A DNA stretch of 64,000 bases from contig JAAFIQ010000015.1 in NCBI GenBank assembly GCA_013298715.1, positions 1 through 64,000 of the forward strand, read 5' to 3'. Origin of the DNA: Bacteroidota bacterium (GTDB lineage Bacteria > Bacteroidota > Bacteroidia > B-17B0 > Aurantibacillaceae). Under the pieces are notes generated by a model that made no database searches, was not told the DNA's origin, and worked only from the letters and a program-made list of their open reading frames with translations. This document shows, piece by piece, positions 36,407 through 46,044 of the stretch (positions are counted from its first letter, which is position 1; every line of letters begins with the position of its first letter). A program made the position numbers and the translations under genes.

Positions 36407-38419
36407 TCACATTAAATTATTTAAGAGTGTTTCATTTACTAAATTGGGCAATGTAACCTTTAAGTTTGGTGTACGTTCCATTTCGCGTTTAATAGCGAAT
36501 AAAGCTTCATCGTTTCGTGCCCAGGCTCTGCGGCTTATGCCGTTGTTCACATCCCAAAATAACATTTGCTGCAATCTTCGTTCTGCATCATCGCTTCCGT
36601 CTAATACCAAACCAAAACCCCCATTAATAACTTCGCCCCAGCCAACGCCACCACCATTGTGCAAGCTTATCCACGTTGCTCCTCTAAAGGCATCTCCAAC
36701 AAAATTTTGCACAGCCATATCTGCTGTAAACTTACTGCCATCATAAATGTTTGATGTTTCGCGGTAAGGTGAGTCTGTGCCACTTACATCGTGGTGATCT
36801 CTGCCTAAAACTACAGGCGCTGAAATTTTTCCTTCTTTAATTGCTTTATTGATGGCGCTCGCAATTTTTATTCTTCCTTCGCTATCGGCATATAAAATAC
36901 GTGCTTGAGAACCAACTACCAAATTATTTTTCATAGCATCTCGTATCCAAACAATGTTGTCTTGTAATTGCGGTTTAATTTCTTGTGGTGCGGTTTTATA
37001 AATTTCTTCCAATACATGCAAAGCTAGTTCATCAGTGGTTTGTAAATCTTTTGCATCAGCGCTTGTACACACCCATCTAAACGGACCAAAGCCATAATCA
37101 AAGCACATTGGACCTAAAATATCTTGTACGTAGGAGTTATATTTAAAGTCGTTGCTATTATCCTTCTTAATGATATCTCCACCAGCCCTTGATACTTCTA
37201 ATAAAAACGCATTGCCGTAATCAAAAAAATACATGCCTTGGTTAGTTAGTGTATTAACAGCGTTAATATGATTAACTAACGTTCTCTGAACTTCCGCTTT
37301 AAATTGGACTGGGTTTTCAGCCATCATTTTATTACTTTCCTCTAAAGAAAACCCTTGTGGGTAGTAGCCTCCAGCCCATGGGTTGTGTAGGGAGGATTGA
37401 TCGGAACCAATGTCTACTTTTATGTTTTCTTTTACCAATCGTTCCCATAAGTCAACAACATTGCCTTGATATGCTAAAGATATAGCCTCTTTTTTCTGTT
37501 GTGCGTTTTTTGTTCGTGTAATTAATTCATCTAAATTTACGAATACTTCATCTACCCAGCCTTGGCTATGGCGTGTTTGCACGGCTTTTGGATTAATTTC
37601 GGCAGTGATTGAAACTAAGCCCGCAATTTTAGCGGCTTTAGGTTGCGCGCCACTCATGCCCCCTAAACCACAGGTTACAAATAATTTCCCTTTTCTATCT
37701 TCTTCCGATTTAAAAACTTTACGAGCTGCATTCATAACAGTGATGGTAGTTCCGTGCACAATACCTTGCGGACCAATGTACATAAAGCTTCCGGCAGTCA
37801 TTTGTCCGTATTGTGTTACACCAAGTGCATTAAATTTTTCCCAATCATCGGGTTTGCTATAATTTGGAATCATCATTCCGTTTGTAACAACCACACGTGG
37901 AGCATCTTTGTGTGATGGATACAAGCCCATAGGGTGTCCGCTGTACAAAACTAGCGTTTGCTCATCTGTCATAGTTGCTAAATACTGCATCGTTAGCAAG
38001 TATTGGGCCCAATTTTGAAACACCGCTCCGTTCCCACCATAAGTAATTAATTCGTTTGGGTGCTGCGCAACAGCATAATCTAAATTATTACTAAGCATGT
38101 GCATAATAGCAGCCGCTTGTACTGATTTATGAGGATACTCAAGAATTGGGCGCGCATAAATTTTATAATCAGGGCGAAAACGATACATGTAAATACGACC
38201 ATAAGTGTCTAATTCGTGCAAAAATTCTTTTGCTAAAAGAGCATGATGTTCAACTGAAAAGTAGCGTAAGGCGTTTTTAATTGCTAATTTTTTTTCATCT
38301 GCATTTAAAATGGCTTTGCGTTTAGGTGCGTGATTTATGTTACTTTCTAAAGGTTTATTGTTTGGTAAAACATTAGGAATACCTTGTAGGATTTGATTTT
38401 TAAACTCGTTTGCTGTCAT
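36407..38419 (-). CDS. hutU: urocanate hydratase
   Basis: 670 residues, the long form common in Bacteroidota. Visible blocks: YRFRPDYKIYARPILEYPHK, YGGNGAVFQNWAQYLL, LYSGHPMGLYPSH, the NAD-binding VTCGLGGMSGAQPKAAKIAG, and VLGRDHHDVSGTDSPYRETS near the C-terminus. It converts urocanate to imidazolone propionate in histidine breakdown. No other hut genes lie in the window. The upstream neighbour is a propeller sensor gene, with no sign of HutC control. Confidence 0.94.
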   Translation of the reverse strand: MTANEFKNQILQGIPNVLPNNKPLESNINHAPKRKAILNADEKKLAIKNALRYFSVEHHALLAKEFLHELDTYGRIYMYRFRPDYKIYARPILEYPHKSVQAAAIMHMLSNNLDYAVAQHPNELITYGGNGAVFQNWAQYLLTMQYLATMTDEQTLVLYSGHPMGLYPSHKDAPRVVVTNGMMIPNYSKPDDWEKFNALGVTQYGQMTAGSFMYIGPQGIVHGTTITVMNAARKVFKSEEDRKGKLFVTCGLGGMSGAQPKAAKIAGLVSITAEINPKAVQTRHSQGWVDEVFVNLDELITRTKNAQQKKEAISLAYQGNVVDLWERLVKENIKVDIGSDQSSLHNPWAGGYYPQGFSLEESNKMMAENPVQFKAEVQRTLVNHINAVNTLTNQGMYFFDYGNAFLLEVSRAGGDIIKKDNSNDFKYNSYVQDILGPMCFDYGFGPFRWVCTSADAKDLQTTDELALHVLEEIYKTAPQEIKPQLQDNIVWIRDAMKNNLVVGSQARILYADSEGRIKIASAINKAIKEGKISAPVVLGRDHHDVSGTDSPYRETSNIYDGSKFTADMAVQNFVGDAFRGATWISLHNGGGVGWGEVINGGFGLVLDGSDDAERRLQQMLFWDVNNGISRRAWARNDEALFAIKREMERTPNLKVTLPNLVNETLLNNLM

Positions 38420-38493
38420 AATTAATGGAGTTTAAAGTTAACAAAAAACTGGTTGTAATTGAAACAGATTGAAGTCGAAATAATAAAGATTGA

Positions 38494-41022
38494 TTAAATT
38501 TTATTTTTTTTCAACATTTGTTTTTCGATGTATTTTACGGTTGGAAGTAAAGCCGATTGTATGCGCTTGGCATAGTTAATAGAATCTATAATTGCTTTTT
38601 GTTTTTCTTCAATTAATTGTTTTTGTGCAATTACTTCTTTATTTATTTCTTCTACTTTTTCTTTTTCTTTGCGGAGTTCGTTGGTTCTAATAGTTACAAC
38701 TTGTTCTAATCGTGCTCTATCTGCAACTAATTTTTTCACGCGGTACTTATTATAAAAAATAACGGACAAGATTAAAAAAACTAAACTTAATGTATAAAAC
38801 CACCATGTTTTATACCAAGGCGGACTTATTGCAAAAACGTAGGTTGTAGGTGTTTCATTCCACACGCCATCATTATTGCATGCTTTTACTGCAAAGGTGT
38901 ATGTTCCAGGAGGAATTGAAGGATAAGTAATTTCGTATTTATTAGTTATAGGCGACCAGTTTTCATCTAACCCTACTAATTGGTATTGGTATCTTACTTT
39001 TTCAGGAAATGAGAAACTAATCCCAACAAAACCAAAGGTTAAATTGTTTTTGTTATAAGGTAGAAGTAAATTTTCGGGCAGGATGCTACTTGTATCTCCT
39101 GAACTATATTTATTAATGTTTTCAGTGCCTAAAAACAATTTTACAGAGTTTAGTTTTGTAGTTGGTTTTAAGTTATTGTAAACTTCTCCATCAGGTGAAT
39201 ATATTTCTAGACCTTTAACCGTGCCTACAAAGAGTTTATTTTCGTTGTTTATGAATGCTGCGTTTACATTAGATTCTAGGGAGAGCAAACCATCTTCGCC
39301 AGAGTAATGTTTTAAATAAGGTTTGTTATTGTAATAATTGTTTACATCAATTTTGAACAAGCCATTATTTGTGCCTACATAAAGAGTCTTTGAATCTTTT
39401 GTTATAACGAAGTTAACGTATCCTAATTTTTTTTTCTCAAATAGGATAGGCGTAAGTTTTGAATTGCTTAAAACATACAAACCTGACTCTGTACCAGCCC
39501 AGTAACTGTTTCTATTATCTAAGCAAACACTATTAACGTCGCTATCATCAACTTTGGAGATTAATTCTGCCTTATTATTTTTTAGACGAATAAGGCCTAG
39601 GTTGGTTGCAATTATTATGTTTTTAGAGTTGTCTTCAATAATTTTGTAAATTATAAATTCTCCATTATTACTAAATTGATTTACCTCATTAACTTGTGAA
39701 ACCTTACCGTTATTAAGTTGGTATAAACCTTCTACAGTGCCAACAAAGAGTACATTGTTATTGGATTTGTAAAGTGAAAGAATAAATTTCTCTTTAAATT
39801 CGCCTTGCTCGAACTTAAAAAACTCTTCATTTTTTAAATAACATAAGCCGCTGTTTGTTCCAAAGTAGAGTTTATCTTCTAATCTAATAATGGCGTTAAC
39901 ATCTCTATCAATTAATTGATTTTTTTTCTTGGCGTCTGGTAAATAATTTGTAATATTTCCACCAGTGTATTTTACTAAACCATTTGATTTGATTCCCAAC
40001 CATACAGTTTTATCTTCCTCGAATACGCAGTTAATATATTCTTCGGGCAATTGCTGATTTTTATTAATAAATGTAAAACTTTCTGAGTTTTTTTTGAAAA
40101 GTCCGTTGCCATCAGTGCCAACCCAAAGATTTTTTTCAGCGTCTATTAAAATCGGACGAACTGCGTTTTTTGAGATGCCGTTTTTATAATTGTATATTTT
40201 TTTTATGATACCATCTTGTATTTTAAAGACACCAAAATCAAATGCTCCAGCATAAATGGTTTTTCCGTCTACATTCAAATCACTAATAGAAATTATTGTA
40301 TTTGTTGATTTATTCAAAACATCAACAATTTTTTGTTTTTTTATTACGTAGTACAATCCAAATCTTGCAGCTAAAATCATTGTATCATTTGAAAATTGCT
40401 TTATAGAAAAAACGAGATTATTCGTGATGCCATCTTTTTCTGTAATCCATTTTTTGGTTTTAGTTTTTATATTATAGATGAATAATCCGTTTTCATAGGT
40501 ACCGCACCATAAATTATTATCATTATCAATTAAAAGACTTTGAATATTACTTGTTGAAAGAAGACTATCTATCGTTACTTCTTTAACTTTGTTGTTATGA
40601 AGACAATATAATCCTTTTTGAGTGCCTATAAATAGGCTGTCGTTGTTTGCTAATAACTTAAAAATAATTGTATTCTTTAAACCATTTTTTTCGTTATAGT
40701 GTAAAAATTTATTCTCCTTTAAAATATCCACACCTGAGTAAGTACCAAAGGCAATACCTTGTTTATAGCTGGTAATGGTATTAATTGTATTATTACTTAA
40801 TCCATTTTCTTGATTATAGGTTACAAATTTTTGTCCATCAAACGAAGCTGCTCCGCCTGAATTTGTACCGATCCAAATAACATTTTGTGCATCTTGGTGA
40901 AGCGCTAATACTTGAGATTGCGGCAAGCCTAAATCTGTAGAATAATTTTTAAAATTAATTGTTTGAGCATTAATTTTAAAACCTAACAGGCAAAACAAAA
41001 ATAATATTAGTTTACAATTCAA
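38494..41022 (-). CDS. two-component-regulator propeller sensor, output domain missing
   Basis: 842 residues. Signal peptide 1-19; Reg_prop-type beta-propeller repeats about 20-625 (many WIGTNSGG, LFIGTQKG, LYVGTNNG units); Y_Y_Y domain about 655-733; one transmembrane helix about 740-757; coiled coil about 765-815; then SINYAKRIQSALLPTVKYIE and an abrupt end in KKNKI. In Bacteroidota that motif normally leads directly into a SpoIIE-type PP2C phosphatase domain, which is absent here. It lies 21 bases after a T9SS protein gene and 74 before hutU. Without an output domain, signalling would need a partner. Confidence 0.85.
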   Translation of the reverse strand: MNCKLILFLFCLLGFKINAQTINFKNYSTDLGLPQSQVLALHQDAQNVIWIGTNSGGAASFDGQKFVTYNQENGLSNNTINTITSYKQGIAFGTYSGVDILKENKFLHYNEKNGLKNTIIFKLLANNDSLFIGTQKGLYCLHNNKVKEVTIDSLLSTSNIQSLLIDNDNNLWCGTYENGLFIYNIKTKTKKWITEKDGITNNLVFSIKQFSNDTMILAARFGLYYVIKKQKIVDVLNKSTNTIISISDLNVDGKTIYAGAFDFGVFKIQDGIIKKIYNYKNGISKNAVRPILIDAEKNLWVGTDGNGLFKKNSESFTFINKNQQLPEEYINCVFEEDKTVWLGIKSNGLVKYTGGNITNYLPDAKKKNQLIDRDVNAIIRLEDKLYFGTNSGLCYLKNEEFFKFEQGEFKEKFILSLYKSNNNVLFVGTVEGLYQLNNGKVSQVNEVNQFSNNGEFIIYKIIEDNSKNIIIATNLGLIRLKNNKAELISKVDDSDVNSVCLDNRNSYWAGTESGLYVLSNSKLTPILFEKKKLGYVNFVITKDSKTLYVGTNNGLFKIDVNNYYNNKPYLKHYSGEDGLLSLESNVNAAFINNENKLFVGTVKGLEIYSPDGEVYNNLKPTTKLNSVKLFLGTENINKYSSGDTSSILPENLLLPYNKNNLTFGFVGISFSFPEKVRYQYQLVGLDENWSPITNKYEITYPSIPPGTYTFAVKACNNDGVWNETPTTYVFAISPPWYKTWWFYTLSLVFLILSVIFYNKYRVKKLVADRARLEQVVTIRTNELRKEKEKVEEINKEVIAQKQLIEEKQKAIIDSINYAKRIQSALLPTVKYIEKQMLKKNKI

Positions 41023-41043
41023 CTAAGCTCAAAATTTATAAAA

Positions 41044-43647
41044 CTAATGTTGAATAATCACCTTAAATGTACTCGATTGATTTTCAACATTCACATTTAA
41101 AAAATAAACGCCATTTATTAAACCTGACACATCAATTTTGTAATCGTTCTTTCCTTCTTTAAGGGTAAAACTATTGGTTTGTGGATTTTGTAGCCTTCCT
41201 AAAACATCAATCATTTCAATTTTTACAACTGCGATATTCATGAATTCGAACTTAAGATTTAAAGTCGTATTCACAGGGTTTGGATACAGAGTTAATTTCC
41301 CTAGTTTTTCTAATTCTTTTTTAATTCCTACATAGTTAGTTGTATTGATTCTTGTAGAATCAACCACAAAGTCTAGGTTCGAGAAAATTGTACTTGAACT
41401 TAAAATGGTTCGTATATATGTGCCATTTGTATCCAATCCGGGGATATCGGGAATTACACGATAACTTTCGCCAGGGTTATTCAATGGTAAATTAGCGAAA
41501 CTGTATGTTCCATTTGGCAAGGTTCTTCCTTGCGCAACAATATCTCCGCCTGGCTCTCTTCCAACCTTAATCAAGGTGCCTCTAATTGGTCCGCCTGGCA
41601 CAAAACTACTACTTTTGCTACCATAGCCTATCCCTTCAATAACTGTACCCGTTAATACGCCTGGTCCTGTTCCAATATTGGTGATTGATAAAACATTTAT
41701 TGTGTTTGATGAAGCGGTTAAACACCCATGCTGAAACACATTGGCCAAAAACCAAGTATTAGCGTTTGTGCCATACGTAACCTGCATATCTGTAGCAGTA
41801 GGTATAGCCATTGCAATATAACTGTTAGATGGAGTTGCTGTAAAACTCGCCACTCCTGCGGTTATAATTTTCGTATCAACAGAATCAAATTTTGTGAAGC
41901 CTTGTTCGTATCTATACAAGGTAACGCTACCATTAACTGCGGCAAGTGTTGAAGTAACGTTAACGTTGATTACTTGAGATGGTAAAACATTTACGCTAAA
42001 CGAAGAAACAACGCCTGAGCATCCATTAGCATCTTTAACCACAAAACTATAGTTACGTATACCAGACGGAACGTTAAAAGCTGTATAGCTACTGCTATTA
42101 GAAACAACTGTATTAGATGGCACAACCTGTGTTAACGTGTATGTTAGTGGAGCTACACCATTATTTACAGTTGAATTTATAGTAATACTTGAATTAGCAC
42201 AAGCATTGTTATTAAGTAAACTTAAACTAGCCGATACAGAGTAAGTATTAAATGTTTTTAATAAAGTATCTTTTAAAGTTCCAATGATAGCAATTAAACC
42301 TATGGTGTGTGAGCCAACTGTAGAAAAACTTGTGCTGTAAGTATTGTTTGTTGAAGCATAAAAATTATTGTCTCTTATCCATCTCACCGAATCAGCGTTT
42401 AATGAAGTGTTTGTGAATGATAAAATGGAGTTAATACATGTTTGTGGAATATTGCTAGGAGTAAAATTTGCTAAGGGTGCTTTTATTCTATATACAAAAA
42501 TTCCTGCGTTAGCAAGGTTAGACTCGTTGTTATTACCGCCGATTGCATACATATTGTTGTTACTTACTGCCAACCTAAAGTAATCCCCATTGTTAGATGG
42601 TCTTCCTAAAGTGTCAGTTGAAACGATAGAAGTTGTTGAAGTGTTAGACTCAATACATTCAATACTTGGTCTTCCAACGCATTCACCGCAATTTCCTGAA
42701 GATCCATTAGTATAAATAAACCATAATTTATTTTTAAAGACTTGAAAATCATAAATTATTCCACCAAAATTTATAGTACTTACGGATGTAAAATTGATAA
42801 GATCGTTTGTTTTAATGATAGAAAAATAGCCATCACTAAGATATAAAGCAAAGTATAAAGTTCCATTAAAAACTTCCATATCGGTAATTTTTGTACCGCC
42901 TGTTAAAAAACTTGCTATAGAAGAATTAAATGTGAAGTTAATTCCATCGGTGCTTTCGTAAAGTTCGCCATCTCCAATCGATGTTGCGCTTTTGGCTGCA
43001 ACTAAAAGCCTGTTGTTATAAACAATGCTTTTTTCAACATTATTTACATTGATACTTTGATTGGATAATATGGTTCCAATTTGATTAAATTTTTTACGCC
43101 TGATTTTAATAACACCTGCATCTTTTTCAAAAACTGTTATACTATCGTTGTTGGTAAGTGGGCTAAAAGCCGCTGTTGCGTGCGTGTATCCAAATTGATT
43201 GGCAGGAACGGTAGTACTTGTTTCTTTACTAACAACACCTGTTTGGGAATTTTGCCTGTAAAGCGTTACTTCAGTTGTAATTGAGGTTGGGTCGTTTTGG
43301 GTAGTAAAATAATTATACTTTAAATTTGGTGAGTTTGTGTTAACACTTGTAACAGAGGTAAAACCACCATCAAAAATACTTTTTGAATAGTGCGAATTGG
43401 TTATGGTATTTGTAATGGTGTTGTAAATTTTTGCGTTTGTGATTATAGTGTTTGTGCTTGTTGGGTCAAAAACGCTATCGCCAAATAGCATTATGTTATT
43501 GCTGGAGGTAACCAATGCCTTTAACCTAAATTCAACATTATTAGGATTTGGAAACACCTTAAAAACAGTATCCCACTTATCTTGAATTTGGGCTTCTAAT
43601 CTTAATAAACTAATTGTGAGTAAGACAAATAAATACAGTTTTTTCAT
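41044..43647 (-). CDS. T9SS-secreted PKD-like repeat protein
   Basis: 867 residues. Signal peptide 1-19 (ending LEAQ). The N-terminal 380 residues form repeated beta strands without a clear family. About 385-465 is PKD-like (PQTCINSILSFTNTSLNADS); about 465-560 has a SprB-like repeat (VKDANGCSGVVSSFSV); about 650-770 is a carboxypeptidase-regulatory-like module (GREPGGDIVAQGRTLPNGTY). The last 80 residues are a T9SS type A sorting domain (LTLYPNPVNTTLNLKFEF). Predicted cell-surface or released protein. It is the first gene of the minus-strand run into the sensor. Confidence 0.85.
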   Translation of the reverse strand: MKKLYLFVLLTISLLRLEAQIQDKWDTVFKVFPNPNNVEFRLKALVTSSNNIMLFGDSVFDPTSTNTIITNAKIYNTITNTITNSHYSKSIFDGGFTSVTSVNTNSPNLKYNYFTTQNDPTSITTEVTLYRQNSQTGVVSKETSTTVPANQFGYTHATAAFSPLTNNDSITVFEKDAGVIKIRRKKFNQIGTILSNQSINVNNVEKSIVYNNRLLVAAKSATSIGDGELYESTDGINFTFNSSIASFLTGGTKITDMEVFNGTLYFALYLSDGYFSIIKTNDLINFTSVSTINFGGIIYDFQVFKNKLWFIYTNGSSGNCGECVGRPSIECIESNTSTTSIVSTDTLGRPSNNGDYFRLAVSNNNMYAIGGNNNESNLANAGIFVYRIKAPLANFTPSNIPQTCINSILSFTNTSLNADSVRWIRDNNFYASTNNTYSTSFSTVGSHTIGLIAIIGTLKDTLLKTFNTYSVSASLSLLNNNACANSSITINSTVNNGVAPLTYTLTQVVPSNTVVSNSSSYTAFNVPSGIRNYSFVVKDANGCSGVVSSFSVNVLPSQVINVNVTSTLAAVNGSVTLYRYEQGFTKFDSVDTKIITAGVASFTATPSNSYIAMAIPTATDMQVTYGTNANTWFLANVFQHGCLTASSNTINVLSITNIGTGPGVLTGTVIEGIGYGSKSSSFVPGGPIRGTLIKVGREPGGDIVAQGRTLPNGTYSFANLPLNNPGESYRVIPDIPGLDTNGTYIRTILSSSTIFSNLDFVVDSTRINTTNYVGIKKELEKLGKLTLYPNPVNTTLNLKFEFMNIAVVKIEMIDVLGRLQNPQTNSFTLKEGKNDYKIDVSGLINGVYFLNVNVENQSSTFKVIIQH

Positions 43648-43895
43648 TCTTAAAAATTTTACCTAAAAATATGTAAATTTTTGTATTCCGGCTTAATAAG
43701 TTTGTGAAATGCTAGTTTAATTTTACGAACAGTACTATTTACCAGAAAAACCTACAATTACACAAAGACTTTATAATTGATTTGCCAAATATTTTATTTA
43801 AAAAATTCTATATGCCTTGCTTGAGAAGGATAAATTTTAGCCGACTATTTTGTAATTTCTTTAAAATTGTATTCAAAAATTACTTAATTTTAAGT

Positions 43896-44498
43896 GTGAA
43901 TTTTGCAAAACTAATTTTTTTTAGTATTATTTTTTCGTTAATTTCTTCAGCTTGTAGCGATAAATTCATTAATGGCTCTATTACCAAAAGAAGGTATACA
44001 AAAGGCTATTATTTTTCGAGCAATAAAAAAAAGAATTTTAACTTGAATTTAAGAACTAATTCTAAAATAGTATCTGATAAGGAAAATGTAACGTTAGAGA
44101 CTCAAAATAAAAACCTATCAATAAATCTTAAAACAAGTACCATAATTGATTCTGTTGAATTAATAAAAAATAGTGGTGTTGAAAATTTAGTTCTTAATGA
44201 AATTACCAAGGAGCAATCTACTTCTTTTTTTTCTTCAAAAAAATCAATCGCCAGAGATATTTCTTTTGCTATAAATCCAAAACGATCAGCTTTCATTGGT
44301 TTAGCTAATAACGAGGATTGGAATGCAACTATGGATGCAGTTCAATTTTTTTTCATGGCTTTATTGTTTCTGCTTTTTACTGTTATCTATACAGTTGGTA
44401 TTCTAAGCTCATCACCTGGTTTCCCAATTGTTTTTGCTGTTCCATTAGCAATGGTAATGGCTTTAATTAGCGTTGTTACAGGCATATATTTTTATTAG
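43896..44498 (+). CDS. lipoprotein with two C-terminal membrane helices
   Basis: I place the start at GTG 43896: it gives MNFAKLIFFSIIFSLISSAC, a compact lipoprotein signal with lipobox SSAC. ATG 43812 would leave some 48 residues before the lipobox. Two-hundred residues: polar Lys/Asn-rich linker (about 20-130), a RDISFAINPKRSAFIGLAN segment, then two hydrophobic helices (about 148-170 and 175-198). No family recognised. A lipid anchor plus two membrane helices is an unusual topology. It is nine bases before the holin-like gene and probably co-transcribed. Confidence 0.65.
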   Translation: MNFAKLIFFSIIFSLISSACSDKFINGSITKRRYTKGYYFSSNKKKNFNLNLRTNSKIVSDKENVTLETQNKNLSINLKTSTIIDSVELIKNSGVENLVLNEITKEQSTSFFSSKKSIARDISFAINPKRSAFIGLANNEDWNATMDAVQFFFMALLFLLFTVIYTVGILSSSPGFPIVFAVPLAMVMALISVVTGIYFY

Positions 44499-44507
44499 TT
44501 TTACCAA

Positions 44508-44858
44508 ATGAAATTTATTTTAAAATTAATAATCTCGGCTGTAGGAGTAATTCTTGTTGCCAAATTATTACCAGGCGTTACTTTAAATACATATTTGGCA
44601 GGCCTATTGGTAGCAATAGTTTTGGCATTTTTAAATAACGTTGTTAAACCAATTCTTACAGTGCTAACCATCCCTATAACCATTGTTACTTTAGGTTTGT
44701 TTTTAATAGTATTGAATGGTATAATAATTTTATTTGCTGATAAATTAGTTGATGATTTTAAAGTAAACGGATTTTTCACCGCATTAATTTTCAGCTTTAT
44801 TTTATCAATTGTAACCGGGATTTTAAATTTTATTTTTAAGGTGAATAAAGAGGATTAA
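44508..44858 (+). CDS. phage-holin-family (PF04020-like) small membrane protein
   Basis: 116 residues with four hydrophobic helices (about 3-22, 28-48, 52-80, 88-110), short loops and motif LAFLNNVVKPILTVLTIPIT with TLGLFLIVLNGIIIL, which identifies the PF04020 group. These are widespread chromosomal membrane proteins despite the holin name; function unknown. There is no lysis or phage gene nearby. It is convergent with the MORN-VWA gene, with only two bases between stops. Confidence 0.85.
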   Translation: MKFILKLIISAVGVILVAKLLPGVTLNTYLAGLLVAIVLAFLNNVVKPILTVLTIPITIVTLGLFLIVLNGIIILFADKLVDDFKVNGFFTALIFSFILSIVTGILNFIFKVNKED

Positions 44859-44860
44859 AA

Positions 44861-45967
44861 TCAATCCGCCCTTATACTTCCGTTTTTAATAATGTACTCA
44901 AAGCCATTAATATTAAAGCGTTTGTTAGTTCCTTTGTTTAGTAACTCGTAAATATCTTCTTCAATGGTATGAATGCTTCCTTTCGTTTTATAAGCAATGT
45001 TCAAATAGTCTGTATTAATTTCCATTCCTTCAAAAACCCCGCACAATATAACTCTCACCGGAATTTTCACACGCGTTATCAAATTTAAATCGCGTACTTT
45101 AGCCCAATTATCTGCTATTAAAATAATATTATCTGGCTTACGTACTTTTTTTAGTCCGGTTAAAATAGCCTCTACAACATTCTCTGGCGAATCGCCTCCT
45201 TCGCCTTTTTTAATCGTAAGCTTCATTGTGTTCACTAAATCTTCACAATTTTTGGCTCTACAAGTATAAATTCCCCCTGTTACTCCAATTTTTTTATCCA
45301 CATCTTTTTTATTATCTCCATCATTTAAAAACACAAAAAACTGTTGGGCTGTATCTTTAAGAAAAAACAAATTTAACCACGTATTAATTTGTTTAGCGTA
45401 TGGGTACATACTCGATGTTAAATCGGTTACAATAATGTTTTTTCTCCATTTCGGATTCCGTTTCATTACTTTATAAAACGCATTATTAACCGTATCTTCC
45501 ACAACAGGTTCAAACTCAACAGGGCCAGTAGTTGTTCTACTTTCAAAATTAAATTTTCCTGATTTTGTGTACACTTTATAAACCCCATCCAAGTTTCCTT
45601 TTTTAAATCGCCCTTCAGATTTTATTTGACCATTGCTATGGTAACTAATTTCTAGGCCTTCTTTAACACCATTATTGTAGTTTTCTATTTGTTCTTTTTT
45701 ACAACTTCTGCTGTAATAAGTTACTGGGCCCTCCAAAACTCCATTATGGTAAAAAGATTCTTGCTTAACGCAACCGCTGGCGTACCAACTTACTTCAATG
45801 CCTTGCTTTTTATTATCTTTATAAACGGTTTCGTTTTTTAATTTACCTGATGGGAAAAATTCGCGCCACAAGCCTTGTCGCATACTGTCTGCGTCCACAA
45901 CGTTTATTGTATCACCTTCATGTATTAAAAATTTTTTATGTTGCGCATAAAAGCGTACACCATACAA
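44861..45967 (-). CDS. MORN-repeat and VWA-domain protein, start uncertain
   Basis: 368 residues from TTG 45967. Six or so MORN_2-type repeats (about 25-155: GLWREFFPSGKLKNETVY, GPVTYYSRSCKKEQIENY, GLEISYHSNGQIKSEGRF) precede a VWA-like domain (about 173-350) with MIDAS-type TDLTSSMYPY, GGDSPENVVEAI and a final strand/helix pair. Upstream of the TTG the frame stays open to a TAA at 46045-46043 and encodes a likely signal peptide (LIVAFLFLYGVRFYAQ), but offers no ATG, GTG or TTG. The real start may be a rare ATT codon. It is divergent from pheS by under 80 bases. Confidence 0.72.
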   Translation of the reverse strand: MYGVRFYAQHKKFLIHEGDTINVVDADSMRQGLWREFFPSGKLKNETVYKDNKKQGIEVSWYASGCVKQESFYHNGVLEGPVTYYSRSCKKEQIENYNNGVKEGLEISYHSNGQIKSEGRFKKGNLDGVYKVYTKSGKFNFESRTTTGPVEFEPVVEDTVNNAFYKVMKRNPKWRKNIIVTDLTSSMYPYAKQINTWLNLFFLKDTAQQFFVFLNDGDNKKDVDKKIGVTGGIYTCRAKNCEDLVNTMKLTIKKGEGGDSPENVVEAILTGLKKVRKPDNIILIADNWAKVRDLNLITRVKIPVRVILCGVFEGMEINTDYLNIAYKTKGSIHTIEEDIYELLNKGTNKRFNINGFEYIIKNGSIRAD

Positions 45968-46044
45968 AAATAAAAAGGCAACTATTAGTCTTCTACAAAT
46001 AATACCATAAATTTGATTAATTTTACTAACTCTATCAAATTTTT

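Noticed and set aside
44508-44858. Prophage or lysis cassette suggested by the holin-family gene
   Set aside because: PF04020 proteins are common chromosomal membrane proteins and there are no phage structural, integrase or lysin genes around it.
44861-45550. Toxin-antitoxin system from the YwqK-antitoxin label given to MORN_2 repeats
   Set aside because: The repeats are fused to a VWA domain and there is no toxin gene nearby; the label is a database convention.
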